Below, in pieces: positions 1 to 9,968 of a stretch of 64,000 nucleotides of DNA. Numbering within the stretch: position 1 is the first letter of the stretch; each line of letters starts with the position of its first letter. The notes below the pieces were generated by a model that did not search any database, was not told where the DNA came from, and saw nothing but the letters and a program-made list of their open reading frames with translations. A program made the position numbers and the translations under genes. The stretch comes from Erysipelotrichaceae bacterium (GTDB lineage Bacteria; Bacillota_I; Bacilli_A; Erysipelotrichales; Erysipelotrichaceae): positions 108,546 through 172,545 of the forward strand of contig JALEZD010000009.1 of NCBI GenBank assembly GCA_022772735.1, read 5' to 3'.

Positions 1-1746
1 AAAACTACTATTACAGACAACAAAATAGAAAAAATTGAATTTATTGAAAACTATGAATCATTTGGTGTACAACGTGCAATAAACATAATCACAAATGAAA
101 TAATTGAACAACAAAGTATTAATCTTGACGTGGTAACTGGTGCTACTTTTGCGACAAGAGGAATATTAAGTGCAGTTGAAAAAAGTTTAACAGAAGCAGG
201 ATTAGACTTAGAAAAATATAATACAAAATATTCTAGAGGAGAATTGGATTCTCAAAAATATGAAGCTGATGTTGTTGTTATTGGGGCTGGTGGAGCTGGT
301 ATGAGTGCAGCAGTAACTGCAGCACAGAATGGTTCAAAAGTTATTGTTATTGAAAAATTAGGTATTACAGGAGGTAGTACAATTTTCTCTGGTGGGGCAT
401 ATAATGCTGCTGATACTACAAGAGGTCAATTAACTGAAATGACTGATAAAAACATTGCAGCTATTAATAAATTGCTTGAAAAAGAACCTAATGATGAATA
501 TGAGAAGAAATTACAAAGTGATGTTAAATCTCAACTTGAAAAACATATTAGTGAAGGAAATAAATGGCTTTTTGATTCAAAAGAATTACATGCCTTACAA
601 ACATATAGTGGAGGAGATTATCAAGGTAATCCAGAACTTATTGATGTGATGGTAAATAATGCACTTGATGGCGTTGATTGGCTAGAAAGTGTTGGTGCAA
701 AATGGGAAGAAAAACTTGGTTCAGCTACTGGTTCATTATGGCAAAGAAGTCATTATGGAATAAAGGGTGAATTTCCAAATGGTGCGCCAGAAATATTACC
801 TGCAGAAAAGTATATAGCTGAAAATGATAATATTGAACTTCATTTATATACTAAAGCTGTAAAACTTGTGGTTGAAGATGGAAAAATTGTTGGTGTTAAA
901 GCTGATAATAAAGGGAAAGAGATTGAATATAGTACAAAATCTGTAGTTATTGCGACAGGTGGATTTGGTGCTAATGTTGAAATGAGAGAAAAATATAACG
1001 AACAATGGGACAATTTAGGTGTAGGAATCGGTTGTTCAAATCAAAATCCTTCAGCACAAGGAGAAGGTATAATTCTTGCAGAAGAAGTTGGTGCAAATCT
1101 TGTAGATATGGGGTTAATTCAATTACATCCTAATGGTGAAGTTGGTACAGGAATGATGATGGGACAGCCACATACTTCTGGATTAAATAGAATATTTGTT
1201 AATAATAATGGTGACAGATTTGTAGCTGAAGATTCTAGAAGAGATGTTTTAGTTAATGCAATATATGCTCAACCAGAAGGAAATATGTGGATAATTGCAG
1301 ATGGAAACAGATATCCTGAAGGGGACGATTTAATTGCAAATTATGTTACTTTAAATAAAACATTTAAAGCTGATACTGTTGAAGAACTTGCAAAAATGAT
1401 AGGTGTAAATCCTGAAAACTTACAAGCGTCAATTGATGCATATAATGAAGTTGTTGATGGTAAAGAAGATGAATTTGGTTTAAAAACTTTTGATAAAAAG
1501 TTAGGTGTTGCACCATTCTATGCTGCAAAAAGAATACCAACTGTACATCATACAATGGGAGGTATTCAAATAAACACTAATGCAGAAGTATTAAATACAA
1601 ATGGTGAAGTAATTAAGGGTTTATATGCTGCTGGAGAAGTTACTGGCGATATACATGGTGCAAACAGACTTGGTGGTAATGCAATTGTAGATATTGTTGT
1701 ATTTGGTAGAATCGCAGGTCAAAGTGCTTCTGAATATTCAAAATAA
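1..1746 (+). CDS. FMN-binding/FAD-dependent reductase, flavocytochrome c (fumarate reductase-like) family, 5' end missing
   Basis: The reading frame is open from base 1, so the true start lies upstream of the window. The first 60 visible codons end an FMN-binding domain: DVVTGAT at about 127-147 resembles the flavinylation motif in which ApbE attaches FMN to threonine. A Rossmann FAD motif (IGAGGAG, about 280-300) opens the catalytic domain. Residues known from flavocytochrome c fumarate reductase are present in order: LIQLHP, GDRFVAEDSRR, HHTMGGI and GANRLGGNA. Family knowledge says such proteins reduce fumarate or related enoates with electrons delivered through covalent FMN, often outside the membrane. 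The export signal is out of view. The substrate cannot be told; urocanate-type or acrylate-type reductases share most of these motifs. Confidence 0.88.
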   Translation, partial: KTTITDNKIEKIEFIENYESFGVQRAINIITNEIIEQQSINLDVVTGATFATRGILSAVEKSLTEAGLDLEKYNTKYSRGELDSQKYEADVVVIGAGGAGMSAAVTAAQNGSKVIVIEKLGITGGSTIFSGGAYNAADTTRGQLTEMTDKNIAAINKLLEKEPNDEYEKKLQSDVKSQLEKHISEGNKWLFDSKELHALQTYSGGDYQGNPELIDVMVNNALDGVDWLESVGAKWEEKLGSATGSLWQRSHYGIKGEFPNGAPEILPAEKYIAENDNIELHLYTKAVKLVVEDGKIVGVKADNKGKEIEYSTKSVVIATGGFGANVEMREKYNEQWDNLGVGIGCSNQNPSAQGEGIILAEEVGANLVDMGLIQLHPNGEVGTGMMMGQPHTSGLNRIFVNNNGDRFVAEDSRRDVLVNAIYAQPEGNMWIIADGNRYPEGDDLIANYVTLNKTFKADTVEELAKMIGVNPENLQASIDAYNEVVDGKEDEFGLKTFDKKLGVAPFYAAKRIPTVHHTMGGIQINTNAEVLNTNGEVIKGLYAAGEVTGDIHGANRLGGNAIVDIVVFGRIAGQSASEYSK

Positions 1747-1783
1747 TTAAATTTAATAGAATGTATTAAAAAAAACTTATTTG

Positions 1784-1827
1784 AAGTGAGCCAAAAAGTT
1801 GAATCAATTAATGGAGGCTCACTTTTA
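1784..1827 (+). terminator. Rho-independent terminator after the flavin reductase
   Basis: A 9-bp perfect stem (AAGTGAGCC at 1784-1792, GGCTCACTT at 1816-1824) is followed by a short T run. It lies 38 bases after the stop codon. The 1828-2042 stretch beyond it has a TATAAT at 1874-1879 but no convincing -35. Confidence 0.75.
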
Positions 1828-2042
1828 ATGTAACTATTGTTTCCATTTGTGAAAATATATGGTAAATAACTGATATAATGAATAGTAATATAATTTTTAG
1901 AATGTATAAATTTATTGATGTGAATACTGTTACATCTTTTGTAACTTTTAAAACAAAATCAGAAAATGGAAGTAAATATCATTTAGTATTATAGCTTATA
2001 GAATTTAATTAAATACATTATTAGAATATAGGAGAAGAAAAA

Positions 2043-2429
2043 ATGTTATTGATGACAATAAAAGAAAATACAGGTTGGTTGTTATCGCAATGGAATTTAA
2101 CATACTCTGTTGGTTGGGAACAAATATGTAAAGCGATTTATTTTATGTTTGATTATTATGATAATACAGAAATTTTGGTAGATGAAAAGTTGATTGATTT
2201 ATCTTCCAAAGAAGAAATTTTAAAGATTGATGAAGCAAGAAACATGACAATTAGAGGTATTTCAAAAATTATTAAAGCACCTTTAATGATAACCTTTTTT
2301 AATCAAACAAGTGTAGTTAATGTAAATGTTGCAAAAGTAAATGAAGAATTCAAAACTGCAGATTATCAAAAGTTTAATTTCTCTATGTGTCAGTATATGG
2401 ATAGTATTGAATTATCAATGTATAGATAA
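2043..2429 (+). CDS. Hypothetical protein, 128 aa
   Basis: I do not recognise a family. A GGAGAAG ribosome binding site sits 5 bases before the ATG, and codon use looks like that of the neighbouring genes, so it is probably real. The product has no signal peptide and no clear membrane segment. It starts with a tryptophan-rich stretch (GWLLSQW, about residues 11-17), has an acidic middle and a mixed alpha/beta-looking C-terminal half. It is a single gene: a terminator lies upstream and none of its neighbours is co-directional within 6 kb. It could be the remnant or accessory gene of a mobile segment, since the DNA after it contains decayed sequence. Confidence 0.5.
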   Translation: MLLMTIKENTGWLLSQWNLTYSVGWEQICKAIYFMFDYYDNTEILVDEKLIDLSSKEEILKIDEARNMTIRGISKIIKAPLMITFFNQTSVVNVNVAKVNEEFKTADYQKFNFSMCQYMDSIELSMYR

Positions 2430-2569
2430 TAGAAGGTATACAAACTAGTTGGTGTTATTCATCTTTTTGTAAGAGAGATATGCCAAAAAGGATATGACCT
2501 CTATGAGTTATATTTTGTCTCTTAAAAAAAGCTAACCTAATAAGTGCCCACATCAATTAATATTCAAAA

Positions 2570-2599
2570 GAAAAACTGCACGGAAAATCATCCGTGCAG
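2570..2599 (-). terminator. Orphan terminator hairpin on the minus strand
   Basis: A perfect 8-bp GC-rich stem (CTGCACGG at 2576-2583, CCGTGCAG at 2592-2599) is followed on the minus strand by TTTTTCTTTT. Its only upstream minus-strand gene is the adhesin, whose stop is at 3043 and which has a nearer hairpin. It may therefore serve a lost gene. Confidence 0.55.
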
Positions 2600-2856
2600 C
2601 TACTCCAGTTTTATAATGAAGAAATGGAAAAGAGACTCTCTGATTTTGGAATTACCCAAATCTTGGCATATAATGTAATAAGATAGATAAAAGTTTAAAG
2701 TTAAATCACACATGAAAAGTTGGGATATAGATTTCATCCATTAATTAAGTAGAATTAACTCTTTCATTTTTTAAACAGTAAGCTCTATATGCTTTTCATG
2801 CGTTCATTTTTCTATTACTTTCATAATTATTTTAACTAAAATATATTTTTTAATTT

Positions 2857-2903
2857 AAAAATAGTGTTATATTAGAATTTACCATCTAAATAACACTATT
2901 TTT
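2857..2903. terminator. Bidirectional terminator downstream of the adhesin gene
   Basis: A perfect 14-bp stem (2857-2870 with 2890-2903, core ATAGTGTTAT/ATAACACTAT) has A/T runs on both flanks. It can work for the minus-strand adhesin gene ending at 3043. Confidence 0.65.
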
Positions 2904-3042
2904 GAATTACTTATTTTTACTTTTTCGTCTTTTTAAAGTGGAATTTAATTTTTCATTTTAGTTTTTCTTAAAATTTTTCATTAAAAGAACAATAAACTAG
3001 TATTTAAAATGATTTTTGTATTGTGTTTTTATATTTTCAATG

Positions 3043-6000
3043 TTAATTAATAGAGTTTTTTCTAAAAATGTTCATTAACATTAAAGCTGATAATCCCATT
3101 GCCATTAAATAAATCCATATATTTTCCACATCAGATGTTACCGGTACACTATGCTGTACATTTTTTGGTGTATTATTAACCATAGTTGGCGGGATTGGTT
3201 TGAATATTGCATATAGGATTACATTTTTTTCTGTTTCCATAAATTTAAATACTTCATTTGGAAGATAATCCGGATTGGCTGCATCTTTATCTAAACTCCA
3301 CCCTACAAAAGCATAACCTTGCTTATATAGAGAATTATTTTCTTTAACAATAACATTATCATCAGTACTAGTATATAAAGCGTTATCAACTGGAACATAT
3401 CCACTACTTCCATTAGCATCGTAAATTACATTAGCATAGATTTTAATTTCGAATTCTTTTTCAATAATATCACCTAATGTATTAGAAGTTGATGCTTTTA
3501 CTTTCTGAATACCAATCGCATTTCCAGTAACATCAATAGCAGTAATAACAGATATATCTTCATTTCCAGAGGTAACATCATAAGTTATTACTGGATTTAA
3601 ATTATTAGGATTTTCACTTTCTGACTTAGTTTTTAATTTACTAGTATCTTTAACATGCATTACAATATTTTCAACAGTCAACAAAGGTAATTTAGTTAAT
3701 CCGCCACTAATATTTTCATTGCCGTTCATAGATAGTTTAGGTAAAATCAGTTTGTTGGTTTCTCTGTCAAAATCAGAATCATCAGTATTATCAAATATTC
3801 CTGTTCCCGTTTTCTGCTTTGTTAGTTTCACTCCATTATCTAAAACAATTTTAATAAATTGTTTATCCTGGCCTATATAACTAGAAAAGCTAAATTGTCC
3901 ATCTTCTTTAGTTTTAACTGTGCCAATTAAAGTATTAGGCTTTATAACATTGCCATATTTATCACTAATGTCTGAATCAGGGCTATACAGATGCAAAGTA
4001 GTCCCTTTAGCTGGGTCATCAATATCATTAATACCGTTTTCATCATTATCCCAAAATAATTTACCATTTAAAAGATAATTTTTATAAACATACTCTGCAT
4101 AAATCAAATTACCTTCAGAAGTATTTTTTGGCTCACTGTTAGAAGAATCAAAGCTATAAACTCCACCAACATAGGCTTTTCTTTCCTTTAAATCAGTTTT
4201 AAGCTCACTCTCTAAAGGCAATTCTATATTTAAAGCTTGATATTTTTCAAATATATCTACCGTTGTTTTTACATATCTGTAATCTTTGAAGTCATCAGGA
4301 TTAATAGTATTTCCATCAACAAAATCTACACCATCTTTGCTGTATTCAAATGTAACATTACTATTTTTCAATGAGTTCTTTTTAATAGCTGCGGGTCCAG
4401 TCAAATACAAAGTTAAATCTGATTGTTTTTTTCCTGTTTTTAAAATATTATCTACATCTATATAATCATAATCAATAACCTCATCCCTGCTAGGTATTTT
4501 AATTATTGCTGTGTAGTTATAAACATCTTTTTCTGCCATTTTAATATTTAACTGAGCAGATAATTTGTCTCTTTCTTCTTCAAAAAAATTAACAGTGTTA
4601 TTTTTATGGACATTTCCATCCTTAACGGGATATAGCTTCATACCAGTAATTCCATTTCTAAGAACTTCAACAGTGTAATTACTCATATCTCCATACCATA
4701 ATCTTTTTGTAGTATTATCATTATCACCTAATAAATTATACCGATCCTCTACTGCTCCATCAAATTGCTCTTTAACATATTCACCTGTTTCACTTCCATC
4801 ATATTTATTTAATAATTCTGAATTATTAAAGTAAACATCTTTAAATGGATGATGCAATCCAACTGTTGCACCTTCCCAAGCATTTAAGGCAATCACAAAA
4901 TGATTCTTTAATGTTGTAGAAGTTGCTAAAGATATCGAATTATTTTTTAAGGTTTTAGTTTTGTCTTTAGAATTTTTTATATTTAATTTTATCCATTTTT
5001 TACCGGCAATTTCAATTTCTTCAACATCATCCTCAGTCATGCCATGTTCCTGTAATGATTGTTTAAATTCTGCATTAGTTTTATCTAGAATAAAGTCATT
5101 GTCTACTAACTCAATAAAAACCTGTTCTGGAACATCATAAGGCATAGTTTGGTATGAACTGTTCATATAATCAGTGTTCGCATATGCCTTTAAATTAAAA
5201 TCAACAGATGCGGTAAATGTATTTGATTGAATAACAGTAGGTTGTACATTTGCTGAAAAATTAGGACCATTTATTGTATAAACTTTGCTAGAAGAAATTA
5301 TATAAGCAGGATAATTCCAAACATTTTCACCATAAAAGAAATTAGCTTTATTGTTAGGACATGAATCGCTGTGATTATACTGTGAATTAAAATACATTGT
5401 TGATCCTTCTCTATAAGCTCTAGAAAAAGTAACTAAGTCCTTATCATTAAGACTTTTAGATGTTGTGTATGCTTTAATATTTTTTAATAAATAGGTTAAA
5501 TCATACATACCTGCTGATGAATTATCAGCATGACTACTTTTTTGTTCATATTTAATAGTATCTTTAAAAACAAATTTACCATTATAGCTCATTGACAAGC
5601 TTAAAAACGATTCAGCATCTGATAACCCTAGCATATCTCGGGTCAATTCAGTATCACCTGTCAACGTTCCAACCTGATAAGAAGCAGTTCTAGTAGCTTT
5701 AGTATTTTTATCTATAACTGTATAATCGAATTTCCAATCACTCATATTTTTAGTCATAGTCATATTTCCAGAAAGCATAAAAGTTCCATCACTTATAGCA
5801 GAACCACCATATCCCTCTGTAACATTGTTTAATTTTATTTTTAAATCAATAACAGGATTTTCACTATAATTTTTTCCTGTACCTGAATTAACCTTTAAAA
5901 ACAACTCTGGCACTAAAACAACTTCTGTATCATCAAGAGCTTTGACATTATACATCTGATAACTAGTGCCGTAGGCATCCAGCCATGGGCATAAAAGTTC

Positions 6001-8145
6001 TCCATAGCTTAAATAAATATATTTATCAGGCTGATATACGGTACTAGCAAAGCTTTTACCATTTTCTTCTGTACTAGAAGTATACCCAATATGAAGTAAA
6101 TCACCGTTCAATATTGGACTATTATCTTCATGAGTAGTGGTAACAGTGTAATCAAAACCAGATTGTACCCAATGACGTGCATGAATTTCACTCCAGTTAA
6201 TTTTTACCTTACTAACCCTATCATTACCACTTAAATTACCAGAGAAATCTAAATTAACTGAATAATTACTAGCAACAGGTTTATTTAAAATTTCAGTAAA
6301 TTCCTGAGTAGTTCCATCTTCTTTAGTAACTGTATATGTAATAGATTCCACTACTGCTTTATTACTGCTGCTTGCCCCGTGATTATATGGCTGCCATGCA
6401 GTAGGTCTAATTTCATAAGGAAAATTGTATTCTTCAGTAGGCTTGCCATTTATGGTCTTATATTCTGTATTGTTTGAAAAAACATCATAATTTTGCATTC
6501 GAACAAAATGAGCCTTAAAATATGTTCCTCCTGGAACATATTTTGCTACTGTAGTATTACCGTTTAATTTGTAATCAGTTACAGGTCTCCAGATGAATGT
6601 GTCATTTAAAGTCTGCTTTAAGGTAGTAACCACTGAACCTTTATTAACAATAGATATTTTATCTCCACCAGCTTTTGTAGCGATTATTTCTGTATCAGAA
6701 GCGGTATATGTAGTATCAGGTTCTAAATCGCTGTTTATCTTCCAAAGAATTCTTGAACCATAAATGGTATGTTCTAGATAGTCATAATTACTGTTGTTAT
6801 AAAAAGGCTTTTTAGGTTTAAATACATAATATGATCCTTTTCCATCATGATCATTATGTCTTACATTATCAGTTGAAAAATAATTAGTAAGCTGATAATT
6901 TGCAGGTGCTTGAGGACCGGTATACATAGACCAATAGGCAGGTGTTGTAGTAATGCCTGCAAGTTCAAATCTTTCATCTGGAACATAAAATTTAATTTCA
7001 TCAATTCTTAACAGCTCACTATTATCATTACTAACCGTAGGCACATTCAAATATAAATTATCTTGTCCTCCGCCTAGAGAGTTATTACCATATATGTTAT
7101 CGTGCACTCCACTATTGGCATAGTTTGCAATAGAAGTGGTAGTATTTACATGTTCAGGTATTAATATGTTTGGATCATTATAATTACCCGGTTTCATCAT
7201 GTAATTTGAATCAGTTGATATAACATCACCTTGTCCATTTTTAATGGTAATTTCAACTGGACTTTCTTCCCAACCGTTACTAATAATTTCTTCACATTGC
7301 GTATTTGTTAAAGTAACATATTTTGTAGAAAATGCAGTCAAGTATTTCTGATTAGTTTGAGCATCAATCACAAAATTTAATGTTGTATTATATCCATTTC
7401 CATCCTTAACAAAAGAAGCCGATTTTATTTGAGTTGCTGTGTTTAAATCGTTTACTATGTTATCATCAAATGCCATGCCGTATTTAGGTAATTTGATTGT
7501 TACAAAAATATCTCCTTTATCTCTATTATTCTGAAAAATTGATTCAGGAAATGTTAAATCAAAACTTTGAGCAGATTCTTTTACCAAGTTATATAAATAT
7601 ATACCATTATCAACTGTAAGACCATCTACACCAGTACTAGATATTTTCACTGATTCAGCTAATCCATCAGCAGTTCTTGCATATTTTAAAAAATCATCAA
7701 TATTTTCCTCAGAGTCCATTAAACTATAAGGAACGGCTTCCTCAGGTAACGATTCAACAATACTATTAAGCTCTTCTTCAACTTGAGGTTCTTCCCCACT
7801 AATTCCGGCTTCATCAGTGATATAATTGGTTTCCTCAGAAGAATTATCTTTATTAGTTAGTTCATTATTCTCTAATTCTTCCAAAATAGCCTCTGATGAA
7901 CCAATTTCTTTTGAGTCTTCAAACTCTTCTTTATCTGCATCATAATCTAGATTTTCTGATGTAATATTTTCATTGGCAAAAACTGTATCCTCATCATTGG
8001 TAACAGTTTCATTGTCTGCATTATCAGTAATTGATGAATTATATCTATCATCATTTGCAAATATACTATTATTATTTGCTGCACCTATTAAAATAAATAG
8101 TGCTAACAGCATACTAAATAGTGTTTTGACCAGCTTGTAATTCAT
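3043..8145 (-). CDS. Giant cell-surface adhesin-like protein with SdrD B-type and InlB B-type repeats
   Basis: The 1700-residue product has an N-terminal signal peptide (about residues 1-30, ending near SIFAND), then an acidic Glu/Asp/Asn-rich stretch to about residue 135. A long beta-rich Thr/Asn/Ser ectodomain follows. Near the C-terminus is an SdrD B-like module (LFWDNDENGINDIDDPAKG), then an InlB B/Listeria-Bacteroides repeat (VIYDANGSSG...GYAFVGWS). The end is a proline-containing linker, a membrane segment and a short basic tail. The expected LPXTG is replaced by VPVTSD, so sortase anchoring is likely but unproven. The start is fixed by an AGGGGAGATG ribosome binding site 5 bases upstream. 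It is monocistronic. Its role in binding host or matrix is inferred from architecture only. Confidence 0.85.
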   Translation of the reverse strand: MNYKLVKTLFSMLLALFILIGAANNNSIFANDDRYNSSITDNADNETVTNDEDTVFANENITSENLDYDADKEEFEDSKEIGSSEAILEELENNELTNKDNSSEETNYITDEAGISGEEPQVEEELNSIVESLPEEAVPYSLMDSEENIDDFLKYARTADGLAESVKISSTGVDGLTVDNGIYLYNLVKESAQSFDLTFPESIFQNNRDKGDIFVTIKLPKYGMAFDDNIVNDLNTATQIKSASFVKDGNGYNTTLNFVIDAQTNQKYLTAFSTKYVTLTNTQCEEIISNGWEESPVEITIKNGQGDVISTDSNYMMKPGNYNDPNILIPEHVNTTTSIANYANSGVHDNIYGNNSLGGGQDNLYLNVPTVSNDNSELLRIDEIKFYVPDERFELAGITTTPAYWSMYTGPQAPANYQLTNYFSTDNVRHNDHDGKGSYYVFKPKKPFYNNSNYDYLEHTIYGSRILWKINSDLEPDTTYTASDTEIIATKAGGDKISIVNKGSVVTTLKQTLNDTFIWRPVTDYKLNGNTTVAKYVPGGTYFKAHFVRMQNYDVFSNNTEYKTINGKPTEEYNFPYEIRPTAWQPYNHGASSSNKAVVESITYTVTKEDGTTQEFTEILNKPVASNYSVNLDFSGNLSGNDRVSKVKINWSEIHARHWVQSGFDYTVTTTHEDNSPILNGDLLHIGYTSSTEENGKSFASTVYQPDKYIYLSYGELLCPWLDAYGTSYQMYNVKALDDTEVVLVPELFLKVNSGTGKNYSENPVIDLKIKLNNVTEGYGGSAISDGTFMLSGNMTMTKNMSDWKFDYTVIDKNTKATRTASYQVGTLTGDTELTRDMLGLSDAESFLSLSMSYNGKFVFKDTIKYEQKSSHADNSSAGMYDLTYLLKNIKAYTTSKSLNDKDLVTFSRAYREGSTMYFNSQYNHSDSCPNNKANFFYGENVWNYPAYIISSSKVYTINGPNFSANVQPTVIQSNTFTASVDFNLKAYANTDYMNSSYQTMPYDVPEQVFIELVDNDFILDKTNAEFKQSLQEHGMTEDDVEEIEIAGKKWIKLNIKNSKDKTKTLKNNSISLATSTTLKNHFVIALNAWEGATVGLHHPFKDVYFNNSELLNKYDGSETGEYVKEQFDGAVEDRYNLLGDNDNTTKRLWYGDMSNYTVEVLRNGITGMKLYPVKDGNVHKNNTVNFFEEERDKLSAQLNIKMAEKDVYNYTAIIKIPSRDEVIDYDYIDVDNILKTGKKQSDLTLYLTGPAAIKKNSLKNSNVTFEYSKDGVDFVDGNTINPDDFKDYRYVKTTVDIFEKYQALNIELPLESELKTDLKERKAYVGGVYSFDSSNSEPKNTSEGNLIYAEYVYKNYLLNGKLFWDNDENGINDIDDPAKGTTLHLYSPDSDISDKYGNVIKPNTLIGTVKTKEDGQFSFSSYIGQDKQFIKIVLDNGVKLTKQKTGTGIFDNTDDSDFDRETNKLILPKLSMNGNENISGGLTKLPLLTVENIVMHVKDTSKLKTKSESENPNNLNPVITYDVTSGNEDISVITAIDVTGNAIGIQKVKASTSNTLGDIIEKEFEIKIYANVIYDANGSSGYVPVDNALYTSTDDNVIVKENNSLYKQGYAFVGWSLDKDAANPDYLPNEVFKFMETEKNVILYAIFKPIPPTMVNNTPKNVQHSVPVTSDVENIWIYLMAMGLSALMLMNIFRKNSIN

Positions 8146-8175
8146 AAAAACATCTCCCCTTGAAAAATCAAACTT

Positions 8176-8184
8176 ATTGTATCA
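8176..8184 (-). promoter_or_regulatory. Candidate extended -10 promoter of the adhesin gene
   Basis: On the minus strand TGATACAAT reads as an extended -10 (TGnTACAAT) about 30 bases before the adhesin ATG. No good -35 is visible, which is usual for extended -10 promoters. Confidence 0.4.
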
Positions 8185-8230
8185 CCTAAATATATTTTTT
8201 AAAAGCTTATAAATATTTAATATTTTTGCT

Positions 8231-8377
8231 ATAAAACAGAAGAATTAATAATGGTATAGCAGAAAGTTGACATAGCACTATTTCCTATCTTATTTACAAC
8301 ACAAGAGATATTATAAATCATGAAGACGAAGAAAAATAATTATGTATGTAATTAATAAGGCTAAATTCAATCTATAA
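8231..8377 (+). pseudogene. Transposase C-terminal remnant (ISL3 family)
   Basis: It corresponds to codons from about NRRINNS to the terminal stop of the intact transposase at 8589-9866. Substitutions and small indels break the frame, for example loss of the GTGGCTGAAAGTCAA codons carrying the catalytic Glu. The last codons (TTC AAT CTA TAA) match those of the intact gene. Confidence 0.8.
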
Positions 8378-8406
8378 TTTATTTTTATATTTTTAGGATT
8401 ACATCA

Positions 8407-8445
8407 AAAAAGCGACTAGACTTACTTTTCATCTAGTCGCTTTTT
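8407..8445. terminator. Terminator hairpin of the IS remnant
   Basis: A 14-bp perfect stem (8407-8420 with 8432-8445, core GCGACTAGA/TCTAGTCGC) has A and T runs on both sides. It is the counterpart of the hairpin at 9895-9937 in the intact copy, and it blocks read-through into the intact element. Confidence 0.8.
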
Positions 8446-8481
8446 ACTATATATCCACCAACTTCTGTGTTTGTGGACAGT

Positions 8482-8502
8482 CTACTTCAAATAGTGTGGA
8501 TG
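8482..8502 (+). repeat. Left inverted-repeat motif of the ISL3 element
   Basis: CTACTTCAAATAGTGTGGATG pairs in inverted orientation with the right-end motifs, 16 of 21 positions identical to the reverse complement around 9969-9987. Confidence 0.6.
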
Positions 8503-8588
8503 TTAATCCACACTAAAATGATGGAGTTGTATACTACCTTCTTATACAATTTATGTGATGTAATCCATATTTTGTTAAGGAGGTTTTT

Positions 8589-9866
8589 TTGAATAATTTA
8601 AATAGATTTGTTTTAAATTCCCTCAACCTTAATATTTATGATATAGAAGATATTAAGTCTACTAAAAATAACGAGAACTATAATGTGGTAAATGTCACTT
8701 TAAAAAGAATTAAATGTTATTGCGTTTTTTGTGATGCTAATTGTATTGTTTCTAATGGATTTTTCTCTAAAAAAATCATTAATTCTAGTGATCTGTTTTC
8801 TAATACTATAATCAATTTAAAAATCCCTAGGTTTTACTGTAAAAATTGTGGTAAGTCTTTTAGCACTACCCACTACATACATCCTAAATCTTCTAAATTT
8901 TCCTATAGAATTATTACTTCTGTTATGGAATTATTGAAACAACCCAATTTCACATTCTCCAGTGTTTCTAAACTTCTTTCTATTTCAGAAAGTAGCGTAG
9001 TTAGAATCTTTGATAAATATACTCATATCCCTAGACTAACTTTTCCTGAAGCTATTTGTATTGATGAAGTTTATACTAAAGTAAATAGTTTTGATTCTAA
9101 GTATTCTTGTGTGTTTTATGACTTTATTACTCATAAACTTATAGATATTACTCCATCAAGAAGAAAAAATTTTCTACACTCTTATTTTCAATGCATACCT
9201 AAATCTGAATTGGATAATGTTAAATATGTTTGTATTGATATGTATGTACCTTATAAACAAATCTCTAAAATGTATTTTAAAAAAGCTGTCATATGCATAG
9301 ATTCTTTCCATGTAATTAAAAATCTTAATGACAGCTTTTCTAATTTAAGAGTTAAAATAATGAAATCTTATCCTTCTAACTCTTATGAATATTATCTTTT
9401 AAAAAACTTTAAATTTCTACTTCTCAATCGAAATATTAATCTCGATAATGAAGGTAAATACAATCACAAACTTAAAAAAGTTATTAATTATAGACAGATT
9501 CTTAATATGACACTTTCTATTGATAATAGCTTGAGGTTAGCTTATGAACTTAAAGAATTATATACTTCTTTTAATATGTCTTGTAGATATGAAAATGCCT
9601 GCAATGATTTAGAGTCTATTATTGAGGCTTTTACTTTAGCTAATATTGAAGAATTTAATGATTTTTTAAATTCTCTTATTAACTGGAAACAGGAAATTAT
9701 TAACTCTTTTATTATATATAAAAACAGAAGAATTAATAATAGTGTGGCTGAAAGTCAAAACAACACTATTGCCTCCCTCATTTACAATACAAGAGGTATT
9801 AGAAATCATGAAAGAAGAAGAAAAAGAATTATGTATGTAATTAATAAGTCTGGATTTAATTTATAA
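8589..9866 (+). CDS. ISL3-family transposase
   Basis: The 425-residue protein has an N-terminal zinc ribbon (CYCVFC near residues 43-48, CKNC at 84-87), a helix-turn-helix around 120-140 and a DDE core: D159 in CIDEVY, D217 in CIDMY and E388 in SVAESQN. Length and order match ISL3 transposases, which cut and paste the element. Translation starts at TTG with a strong AAGGAGG 5 bases before it, which is unusual here and may limit expression. No internal stop or frameshift is seen, so the element may still be active. Confidence 0.93.
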   Translation: MNNLNRFVLNSLNLNIYDIEDIKSTKNNENYNVVNVTLKRIKCYCVFCDANCIVSNGFFSKKIINSSDLFSNTIINLKIPRFYCKNCGKSFSTTHYIHPKSSKFSYRIITSVMELLKQPNFTFSSVSKLLSISESSVVRIFDKYTHIPRLTFPEAICIDEVYTKVNSFDSKYSCVFYDFITHKLIDITPSRRKNFLHSYFQCIPKSELDNVKYVCIDMYVPYKQISKMYFKKAVICIDSFHVIKNLNDSFSNLRVKIMKSYPSNSYEYYLLKNFKFLLLNRNINLDNEGKYNHKLKKVINYRQILNMTLSIDNSLRLAYELKELYTSFNMSCRYENACNDLESIIEAFTLANIEEFNDFLNSLINWKQEIINSFIIYKNRRINNSVAESQNNTIASLIYNTRGIRNHERRRKRIMYVINKSGFNL

Positions 9867-9894
9867 TTTAGTTTTATATTTTTTGGATTACATC

Positions 9895-9937
9895 AAAAAA
9901 AGCGACTAGTTTCCTTTTTAATTTAGTCGCAATTTTT
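9895..9937. terminator. Terminator of the transposase gene
   Basis: GCGACTA (9902-9908) pairs with TAGTCGC (9924-9930), flanked by an A run upstream and a T run downstream. It is the less perfect homologue of the hairpin at 8407-8445. Confidence 0.7.
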
Positions 9938-9968
9938 ATTTCTTATTTCCACACTTTTTTGGTGGAGT

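Larger units (their letters stand above)
2430..3042. other. Gene-poor stretch with decayed sequence
   Basis: No intact gene is visible over about 610 bases. It contains two strong hairpins (2576-2599 and 2857-2903). A 42-codon open frame on the + strand (2561-2686, ending in TAG) reads like a gene tail but has no start signal. The rest is AT-rich without recognisable structure. Confidence 0.5.
8215..8485 (+). mobile_element. Decayed 3' end of an ISL3-family element, tandem to the intact copy
   Basis: The segment aligns along its length with the 3' end of the intact element downstream (about 9705-9960): the same AACAGAAGAATTAATAAT, AAATCATGAA, TTATGTATGTAATTAATAAG and GGATTACATCAAAAAA blocks occur in the same order, followed by the same GCGACTAG hairpin. 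It keeps only the last fifth of the transposase and the terminator. It sits in the same orientation directly before the left end of the intact copy. Confidence 0.85.
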
